Assembly: GCA_000750105.3 (NCBI GenBank)
Contig: JPHH03000040.1
Span: 248,001-312,000 of the forward strand
Reading direction: 5' to 3'
DNA from: Tolypocladium sp. Sup5 PDA-1
Lineage: Eukaryota > Ascomycota > Sordariomycetes > Hypocreales > Ophiocordycipitaceae
Length of the DNA: 64,000 nucleotides
The position numbers and the translations under genes were made by a program. Positions 56,443 to 64,000 of the stretch are shown one piece after another. Position 1 is the first letter of the stretch. Every line of letters begins with the position of its first letter. The notes beneath the pieces are model-generated. The model saw only the letters and a list, made by a program, of their open reading frames with translations, ran no database searches and was not told where the DNA came from.

Positions 56443-58418
56443 ATGGCGCAACAACTCGACCAGTACACCTATGTCTTTGTCATCGGCACGTTTTTTGCCA
56501 TGCTCGATGCATACAACAACGGTGCAAGTGAGTACCCTGCCTATCCTGCTGCCTACCCTGCCTACCTTACTCTGCTTCTCAATGGGTAGATGGATGCTGA
56601 CCAGGCTCGACAGACGATGTGGCCAACGCATGGGCGACGAGTGTGTCGTCGAGGTCCATCTCGTACAGGCAGGCCATGGTCTTTGGCACCATCTTTGAGA
56701 TGCTCGGTGCCATCACCGTCGGCGCCCGGACGGCCGAGACCATCAAGAACGGCATCATCCCCAACTCGGCCTTCCGCGGTGACGCTGGCGTGCAGATGCT
56801 CGCCTTCACCTGCGCCCTCGCAGCCGCCTCGTCGTGGGTCATGTGGTGCACGCGGCACTCGGCCCACGTCTCGTCGACGTACTCGCTCATCTCGGCCGTC
56901 GCCGGCGTCGGTGTCGCGACTGTCGGCGCCTCCAAAGTCCAGTGGGGGTGGAACGGCGGCAAGGGGCTCGGTGCCATCTTCGCCGGCCTAGGCATGGCTC
57001 CCCTCATCTCGGCCGGCTTTGCCGCCACCATCTTCATGCTCATCAAGGTCGTCGTGCACATGCGCAAGAAGCCCGTCCCATGGGCCGTCTACAGCTCGCC
57101 TTTCTTCTTCCTCATCGCCGGCACCATCTGCACCCTGTCCATCGTGTATAAGGGCTCGCCCAACCTGGGCCTGAACAAGAAGCCCGCCTGGTATGTCGCC
57201 GCCGTCACCATGGGCACCGGCTGTGGCGTCGCCCTCCTGTCGGCCATCTTCTTCGTCCCCTATGTCCACGCAAAGGTCATCAAGAAGGACCACACGGTCA
57301 AGTGGTGGATGTTCCTCATGGGCCCCCTGCTCTTCAAGCGCCCAGCCCCCGCCGATGCCGACCGCGCCAATGTCCCCAACTACGCCGTCGTCCAGGACGA
57401 GCACGACGACGAGTCTTACGCCAACTCGCCCAAGTCCATCGGCGAGGACGGCACCAACAGGACCGAGCCCGGAGAGGCGCCCCTGACGGAGCCGGCCGCG
57501 GCGACCGAGAAGACTATTGGTGCCGCCGAGACGTCCCCGGCCTCGTACAAGGAGCTCATGGCTCACGGCGAGAGCCGGCTGCACGCGAGGCTCCTCGAGA
57601 AGCGCGGACCCCTCGGCTGGGCCATGCGCACGCTTCGCGACAACCCCATGGGCGCTGGCCAGATCTACGAGCTCCACAACATGAAGATTCTCGCCAAGCG
57701 CATCCCCGCCTTGATCGTCTGTGGCGCCCTCTACGGCCTCCATTACGACATCCACGCTGCGCAGACTGGCATCGCCGGCACGCCCGAGGGTAGGCGCATG
57801 CAGCGCGTGTACGCCAACGCCGAGAAGTACCCCAACGAGGTCGAGCACACGTACTCGTTCGTCCAGGTCCTGACGGCCTGCACCGCGTCCTTTGCCCACG
57901 GCGCCAACGACATTGGCAACTCGGTCGGGCCCTGGGCCGTCATCTACACGACCTGGTCCACCAGCAAGGCCGCTGACTCCACGGCCTCCGTCCCCATCTG
58001 GCAGCTTGCCGTCCTGTCCCTGACCATCTCGCTCGGTCTCATCACCTACGGCTACAACATCATGAAGGGTAAGTGGTGCCGCGTGCGTCTGTTTGATGCG
58101 ATGAATAGTGCTGACTCGGGTTCCTGCATAGTCATGGGTAACAAAATCACGTACCACTCGCCCAGCAGAGGTAGCTCCATGGAGATGGGCGCCGCCATCA
58201 CGGTCCTCCTCTTCTCGCAGTTCTCTCTGCCCGTCTCCACGTCCATGTGCATCACTGGCGCCACGGTGGGTGTCGGCCTCTGCAACGGCACCTTTAAGGC
58301 AGTCAACTTTCAGCGTGTGGGCCTGCTGCTGCTGTCGTGGATCGCCACCATCCCCATCGCTGGCACGCTCGGAGGGGTTCTCATGGGCCTGATTCTCAAC
58401 GCGCCCCATTTCAAGTAA
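56443..58418 (+). CDS. PHO89: sodium/phosphate symporter (PHO89 type)
   Basis: This PiT-family (PHO-4) plasma-membrane symporter takes up inorganic phosphate with sodium, usually under phosphate starvation or alkaline pH. Exons are 56443-56527, 56614-58068 and 58132-58418, giving 608 residues. The two inverted-repeat signatures are present: GANDVANAWATSV, formed across intron 1, and GANDIGNSVGPWAVI. About ten to twelve hydrophobic helices flank a hydrophilic loop of around 150 residues (acidic PNYAVVQDEHDDESY, then Ala/Glu/Thr-rich). The C-terminal helix ends in LMGLILNAPHFK. The 63-bp second intron has no stop and keeps frame, so an unspliced version would add 21 residues. A CACGTGGG palindrome upstream supports phosphate control. 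Large antisense open frames here are artefacts of GC-rich third positions. Confidence 0.93.
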
Positions 58419-59089
58419 ATGGCTCGATGTTGAACTTGGCTCAAGATATTGGTCGTGGCCGGGTTTTCTTGCGTGTTTTATATTGAAATTTTGCAGCCGA
58501 GGCATTTGGATGGGTTATACACACACGCGCGCGCGCGCGCGCATATATGGCAGATGTAAAAGGAGGACGTGGTGCTAGCAGGGGAGACAAACGCTGTATG
58601 AGCTGGGTACCTACCTCGGCAGTACTAGGCATATATCAAGGCAGCTAAATAAGCCGCATAATATCGAGCCTCGACTCGGGAAGATGTCTGGGGCAGCCAG
58701 CGGCCTGGGAAGCAAGTGACTGAGCGGTGCGAAGCATTGAAGCTCGTCGACCCGTGTCAACGAGGGGTGCGATGGTTGGAAAAGTGGTGCTCGCAGTGTC
58801 GTCGAGCACGCAAGCGAGGCAGCCTGTTGTGTAGTCGCACTAATAATGCTGCACGTGCGATTGGCATTGGCGCTGCCGGCTTGGACCCATCCATCCTCCA
58901 CCTCATCCACTACTGTACAAAAGTACGAGTACGGAACTAACCCCTCGGATCCCGTGTCACCCTCTCATCGCCCGCGTCGACGACGCTTCTTGGTCCAACG
59001 TCGGAGCACCGTTCATCGTCCTCCCTTTGCCATTGCCATTGCGCTGCCATCCATCCATCCCCCGGACGAGACGACATCATCGCCCCACC
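58419..59089. other. intergenic region with alternating Pu/Py tract
   Basis: 670 bp between two co-directional genes. A 34-bp perfectly alternating pyrimidine/purine run (AC, then GC, then AT dinucleotides) at 58516-58549 lies about 100 bp after the symporter stop. No gene was seen. Confidence 0.55.
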
Positions 59090-59753
59090 ATGAAGGCATA
59101 CATGTACGATAACCTTCCGGTAAGTTAAGTTAACTCGACCTGGCCAACGCACACGTTTGTCGAGCTTGCGCTCACGTGGCGACGCACGCACGCAGGGCGA
59201 CCAGCGCCTCGCGCACGATTCTGGGCGCGCCGTGGGCGTCGAGGAGCTGGGCAAGCTCGGGGTGCTCTACTACCGCTTCCCCGACCTTCAGGACGTCGAC
59301 AAGCTGGCGGCGCAGCGCGGCTACAGGAACCGCGACGAAATCACCGTGTCGCCCGAAAAGATGGGCGACGTGTACGAGGACAAGGTCAAGATGTTTTTCA
59401 ACGAGCACCTGCACGAGGACGAGGAGATCCGCTACATCCGCGGCGGCCAGGGGTACTTTGACGTGAGGAGCCACGGCGACGACTGGGTGCGCGTCCAGCT
59501 GGAGAAGGACGACCTGTTGATTTTGCCGGCGGGCATCTACCACCGCTTCACCACCGACGAGTCCAACGTAAGGCTCCCACCCATGCCGTTGCACATGCCT
59601 TGGGGCGTGCTAGGAACTAACCGGCGAGAGCAGTACGTGCATGCCATGAGGCTCTTCAAGGACGAGCCCAAGTGGACGCCGCTGAGCCGATGCCCGCAGC
59701 TGGACGACAACGAGATCCGCAAGGAGTACGTGGGGCAGTTTTTGGCGAGCTGA
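59090..59753 (+). CDS. ADI1: acireductone dioxygenase
   Basis: Acireductone dioxygenase is the cupin enzyme of the methionine salvage pathway; with iron it converts acireductone to the 2-keto acid precursor of methionine and formate. Exons are 59090-59119, 59196-59567 and 59634-59753, giving 173 residues, a normal length. The start is [20 protein letters not shown]. The metal ligands are present: His, His and Glu in [13 protein letters not shown] and the fourth His in [25 protein letters not shown] and [10 protein letters not shown] are also family blocks. The first coding exon is 10 codons. Introns end GCACGCAG and GAGCAG. It sits alone, with no other salvage gene nearby. Confidence 0.95.
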
Positions 59754-60607
59754 TGCGACTGACTGTGCCGAGGGAGGTATGGTATGCCGAGAGAAGTCTC
59801 TTTTTTATTCATCATCGTTTGTAGAATGCGGGTACGAGTCGAATCGCACAGTGTCTCAACTGGCTACGCCTCGTCTGGCCCAAGGCAAAGTAGCTCTGGG
59901 TTCAACGTTGATTGATTGCCTTGCCAGGCAGATGCGTGTGTTGGGTAGGTAGCAGGGGCATTTGCTGCTGAGCCATTGTGTATCGTGTTCCAACCTCCAG
60001 AGTTGGGCAGTTCAATTGCGCCTTGCACTTACTTGTTGTGTACGAAGTAATTGGCAGGTATAGGGTAGGTGGTTTCTATGAAGCACCTCTGGCGGGGTCG
60101 AGGATATACGAGTACATACTTCGTACTCCGTACATCGTACCTATCTACCTGGAGGGCAGTATTACCTACTCCGAACTTTGTACCTCCGTACCTTCCCCGT
60201 AGCTACCCCGCCGTGGGTCCCTGATTTAGAGCGCAACTGCCGAGCGACTCTCGGTTGCCCCGAGGTACCTCTGCTCACCAGGCTTTGTATCCGTGCTCCG
60301 AGTACCAAGTACCTGCCGCATCACAATCTCATTCAGTCCTCCTCCAACCACATCACGACACACCAAACTCAACCTCAAAGCACCAGTCGCGACCTGCTGC
60401 TGCTTCCCCTTTCCCGGCCGCAAGAGCGCATGCCGATGGCAATGGCTGCCGCTGTTGCTGCTGGTGCTGGTGCTGGTGCTGCTCCTCCGCGCTGCTGATC
60501 TGCGTCCCACGCCAGCGAGCGCAACGCCTCCTCACACACCTCACCACCACCACATCCTGAATACGCGCGCGCACACATACGTACTACAGACGTACGCGAA
60601 CACGCGC
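59754..60607. other. intergenic region rich in TAC motifs
   Basis: 0.85 kb without a gene. Clustered CTACTTCGTAC/TACTCCGTAC-type motifs lie at about 60038-60050 and 60108-60185. A GCTGCTGGTGCTGGTGCTGGTGCT trinucleotide-rich stretch sits near 60452-60482, in the leader of the SDR gene. Confidence 0.5.
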
Positions 60608-61731
60608 ATGCAGATGGACTCCCACGCCCGCTCCGAGGCCTCCGCGCCGGATGCCACCGATGTCCAGTCCAACAAGCCCCGGCTCCAGCTGCCCGCAAGC
60701 TGCGACCCGCCCTCGGCCAGCTCCCCCGCGAGGCAGCTCGTCTGGATTGTACGTTATCCTCGTGGCTCCGCTCCCTCGACGATTTGGGCTTGCTCACGAA
60801 GCTGACTCGCCTTGTCTAGGTCTTTGGAGGCACTGGCCACATGGGCCGCTCCCTCGTCAAGTGTGCCCTCTCCCGTGGCGATCTCGTCGCCTCAGTCGGC
60901 CGTGTCTTCGAGACCAGCCCCGACGACTTGTCGGGCATCCATGAAAACTGTCTCGGCGCCCTCTGTGACGTGCGCTCTAGCCAGTCCGTCGCCCGCGTCG
61001 TCCAACTCACTCTTGACCGTTTCCGCCGAATCGATGTCGTCGCCAACTGCTCCGGCTATGGCGTCATCGGCGCCTGCGAGGACCAGGACGAACACGACCT
61101 GCGCAACCAGTTCGAGACCAACTTCATGGGCACCCTCCACATCATCCATGCCACCCTCCCCTACTTCCGCAGGCAGAGCACCGGCCGCTATCTCATCTTC
61201 AGCTCCACCTCGGGCGCCCTTGGCGTCCCCGGCCTCGGCCCCTACTGTGCCACCAAGTACGCAGTCGAGGGCCTCATCGAGGCCATGCTCTACGAGACAG
61301 ACTTCTTCAACATCAAGGCTACCCTCATCGAGCCCGGCCTCGTCAGGCGTGACGAGCCTGACACGGTCGACAACCCCCTGCCCACCTGGGGTCATTTCCT
61401 CATCAAGCCTCCCAGCGAGGGCTACGCGCACGCCACCTCGCCCGCCCTCCACGCAAAGAGGATGGTCCAGTGGCTCGGAGATCGCCAACCCACGAGCGCC
61501 GTCAAGTGTGCCGAGCTCGTCTGGCAACTTGCCCACTGCTCGTACCCGCCACTGCGCCTTCTGCTCGGAAGCTACGCTATCGAGAGCATCCGTGACCGCA
61601 TGCGGTCCGTGACGGAGGAGCTGGAAGACTGGAAGCACCTCAACTTTCCTGTCGCCCCCGAAGGCGGTGACAAGGATGTGCATCGGGACGACGGCCCTGC
61701 CGACATCGCTGTCGAGAATGCCCCTTATTAG
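60608..61731 (+). CDS. short-chain dehydrogenase/reductase
   Basis: This classical-type SDR oxidoreductase is expected to use NAD(P)(H) on an unknown substrate. Exon 1 is 60608-60748 and exon 2 is 60820-61731, giving 350 residues. Exon 1 codes a 45-residue Ser/Ala/Pro-rich extension before the Rossmann fold. The nucleotide-binding stretch spans the intron (QLVWIVFGGTGHMGRSLV) and departs from the usual TGxxxGIG. Other blocks are LCDVRSSQSV (Asp of the adenine pocket), VANCSGYG in place of NNAG, the catalytic Ser in FSSTSGALG, and YCATKYAVEG with the Tyr and Lys of the YxxxK motif. PG near IEPGLVRRDE follows. The C-terminus is acidic. It is active-looking; there is no neighbour that suggests a pathway. 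Confidence 0.87.
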
Positions 61732-62519
61732 TGCGATGCCGTCCCGTCGACGGTCGCGGAGCTGGCAGTCGCGTCTCTCGAGCCCGACTTTCCTGTCCAG
61801 GCTTTTCCCTGGCCGTCTAGTCCACGTACGGAACTCGCATAGAGTCGTTGGTGCTCATGAGGGAGTTCGCCGCCAATTCGATGCCGGCCGATTACATTCC
61901 GGAGCGGCCCAGTCGTGCTACCTCGGCGAAGAGGAAAATGGACGGCTTGTTCTCGGGCAAATCGGGGCGACCATTGAGGGAACTGACACAGCCGCGCTCC
62001 CGAACTCGAGACGACATGTTCCAAGTTTGTGCGACGAGGGAGCCGCCCTCTGAAGTCTCCTCGTTGTGGAGGAATGCACCGACGCACCCATTGGCAGCGG
62101 TATTGTCCTCCTGTTGAACGGCGGCGCCGCTCATGACGCCCCTGCTTGCCATCCTTGTTATTGGCATGTCCTCCATCACTGGCAGCTGCACCTCGCCACC
62201 AAGCTGAGATGTCGTAGTGAGAGTTCAGCAACCCGGTGTCCTGCAGGTGCCTTGCATTTCTTGGTAGACATTGGGTTAAAAAGTTCTGCAGTGCGGAATG
62301 TAGACGTCGACGGTAGCTATCGGTCCACTGGCATAATGCTCTCATCCAACGGACAGGTTGCTGCTAGACTCGCCTGTTAGAGGCAAGCATACCTGACCAA
62401 CGATGGCGTTCTACGTTAGCTCTGGCGTTTGAGCATGCCTGCTGCCCGTAACGCGGCGTACGGTCGTAGGGCAGCCCGCTCTCGACTATACTATGAGTAA
62501 TAGGTGAAAGCCAGGGTTG
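61732..62519. other. transition into repeat DNA
   Basis: The 3' flank of the SDR, normal in GC, followed by an abrupt drop in GC near 62520. A rightward open frame at about 61857-62117 (hydrophilic, Ser/Arg-rich) is the only candidate; I do not recognise it and leave it unannotated. Confidence 0.4.
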
Positions 62520-63540
62520 TGATTTAGTTACTTAGTCTTAGATATTAGTTATTTTAACTATTAATTAATTAGTTTTAGTTAGGCCTTTAAGTAGACTAAA
62601 AGCTATTTAGTCTTAGTTTAATTAAATTTAAGAAAGGCTTAACTAGACTAAGACTAAATTAAAGCTATAAATAAAAAGCTTATATTTCCTATAAAGTATA
62701 AGTAAGTATTAGTATATAATAGATATAATTATACTATATAATTATAATAGCTATTATTTAATAGCTAATATATAATAGCTATTCGGGAATATATATTCCT
62801 ATTAGAAATATACCTAATAAGGCATAGCTATAATTTAGGAATATATATTCCCGCTAGGAATTTATATTCCCGTATTATAATATAGCTTATATAATAATAA
62901 TAAGGCTATTAAAATATAGGAATATATATTCCTATATAAAATAGAGTTTAGCTAAGCTAAGCTAAGCTAAAAGAGAGTTCTAATAATTTAGCTAAGCTAA
63001 ACTTAAGCTAAAAAAAGAGTTTAAATAAGTTAGCTAGCCTAAAAGAGAGTTCGAATAATTTAGCTAGCCTAAAAGATAGTCTATTTAGCTCTTTAATAAT
63101 CTAGCCATGCTTATTAATATATAGTTATAATATAACTAGCTAATAGCTATTATTTAATAACTAATATAAGATAGCTATTATTCGGGAATATATATTCCCG
63201 ACCGGGAATTTATATTCCCGATAGAAATAGAGCTAATAAAGGATAGCTATTATTCGGGAATATATATTCCCGACCGGGAATATATAATCCCGTATTATAA
63301 TATAGCTTATATAATAATAATAAGGCTACTAAAAATACGGGATTATATATTCCCGTATAGAATAGAGTTTAGCTAAGCTAAGCCAAGCTGAAAGAGAGTT
63401 CTAATAATTCAGCCAGGCTGAAAGAGAGTTTAAATAAGTCAGCCAGCCTGAAAGATAGTCTATTCAGCTCTTCAATAATCCAGCCACGCTGAATTCAGCT
63501 ATCTAATAATTCAGCCAAGCTGAAATATAGCCTATTCAGC
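62520..63540. repeat. AT-rich RIP-type tandem repeat (420-bp period)
   Basis: An extremely AT-rich block contains two copies of a unit about 420 bp long; anchors are TATAGCTTATATAATAATAA at 62881 and 63301, and TAGAGTTTAGCTAAGCTAAG near 62942 and 63363. Copy 1 (about 62735-63144) shows C-to-T and G-to-A changes relative to copy 2 (about 63145-63540), mostly CA to TA and TG to TA. Palindromic GGGAATATATATTCCC elements recur at 62785-62800, 62837-62872, 63184-63220 and 63255-63292. There is no coding potential. Confidence 0.8.
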
Positions 63541-64000
63541 TACGGATAGATAATTAGCCCGAGGCCCGGTCCGATTAATTATATATAGGACCGTTACCTC
63601 CCGAATAGATAGAGATAACTCAAGCAATTCAACTGCCTTCTATACTTGCCTACTATTGCCTATTATCTCTGCCTCTTGTGACTCTATTCTATAGAGACCC
63701 TATTCTTCCTTTACTACCTTCTCCTGCCTTTATCCCTATTTCTTACAATAGGAAGAGTCTAGATAATTCCTATCTATAAGACCTAGCCTATCGGGATTTT
63801 CTAATAGCCCGAAGGTCCGAGAGACTCGGATAGTTAGATCTATCCGAAGTCCGATTCTAGAGGTCTATATATACGGGCTTTCCTTCCTAGCTAGATAGAA
63901 GAGATAACCAAGCAATTCAACTGCCTTCTATACTTGCCTACTATCTCTGCCTCTTGTGACTCTATTCTATAGAGACCCTATTCTTCCTTTACTACCTTCT
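63541..64000. repeat. tandem TATA-bearing repeat units at the window edge
   Basis: Two near-identical segments start at about 63612 and 63902 (CAAGCAATTCAACTGCC, then CTTCTATACTTGCCTACTAT through CTATTCTTCCTTTACTACC). The second runs off the window. Each is preceded by a TATATATA box (63580-63587 and 63866-63873) and by a GCCCGA...TCCGA-type stretch. This could be a tandem array of LTR-like or satellite units. No protein is seen. Confidence 0.65.

Noticed and set aside
56988..58505. Leftward 505-codon open frame covering the phosphate symporter
   Set aside because: It is exactly antisense to a well-supported PHO89-type gene, has no recognisable domain and is explained by GC-rich third positions.
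60892..61683. Leftward 263-codon open frame over the SDR
   Set aside because: Antisense shadow of a gene with intact YxxxK and Rossmann motifs.

Overview
The window is nuclear DNA of a filamentous ascomycete. The evidence is many short spliceosomal introns (about 45-110 bp, GT-AG with CTAAC-type branch sites), compact 3' ends, a Sordariomycete-style gene set (PalB calpain, HapE, Vts1, Mei2-like, CENP-A, Sec15) and a block of repeat DNA carrying C-to-T/G-to-A transitions of the kind left by repeat-induced point mutation (RIP). Hypocreales is my best guess from the protein flavour; this is inference. No bacterial, viral or organellar segment was seen, and no tRNA, rRNA or CRISPR array.

Layout. 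0.8-5.6 kb: a DUF2985-type membrane protein (-), SEN15 (+) and a zinc alcohol dehydrogenase (-) tail-to-tail with SEN15. 5.6-10 kb: gene-poor, ending in a pyrimidine-rich probable 5' leader. 10-11.6 kb: C2H2 transcription factor (+). 12.2-15.1 kb: palB/RIM13 calpain (-). 16.3-17.5 kb: peroxisomal-type adenine nucleotide carrier (+) with a one-base frameshift. 18.0-18.4 kb: RPL29 (eL29). 19.9-21.9 kb: VTS1. 22.5-23.0 kb: a 500-bp foldback repeat. 23.3-26.5 kb: TFC4 (TFIIIC). 26.8-29.5 kb: SUN-domain SLP1-like. 29.8-32.5 kb: mei2-like (-). 33.9-36.8 kb: SEC15. 37.1-38.2 kb: hapE (-). 38.8-39.7 kb: FCF2. 40.5-41.3 kb: RSM10. 41.9-45.3 kb: KAP122/importin-13-like. 45.7-47.0 kb: mitochondrial TrpRS (-). 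48.3-50.5 kb: aminopeptidase P. 50.6-51.2 kb: FUN14-like (-). 51.9-52.5 kb: CENP-A (-). 53.5-54.3 kb: derlin. 56.4-58.4 kb: PHO89-type phosphate symporter. 59.1-59.8 kb: acireductone dioxygenase. 60.6-61.7 kb: an SDR. 62.5-64 kb: AT-rich RIP-type repeats and tandem repeat units.

Most genes are single-copy housekeeping functions: RNA processing (SEN15, FCF2, VTS1), Pol III transcription (TFC4), translation (RPL29, RSM10, MSW1), trafficking and ER (SEC15, derlin, SLP1), nuclear transport (KAP122), chromatin (CENP-A, HapE), pH signalling (PalB) and metabolism (ADH, ADI1, AMPP, SDR, PHO89). I see no biosynthetic cluster or operon-like logic. The unusual material is at DNA level: the RIP-graded tandem duplication at the right end, the foldback element beside TFC4, three GC-AG introns in two adjacent genes, tandem hairpins in the transcription-factor leader, and a palindromic CACGTGGG site upstream of the phosphate symporter.

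Exon borders were worked out by hand from splice consensus, reading-frame phase and remembered family sequence. Almost all coding totals come out as whole codons, but none was tested by transcript or database search.
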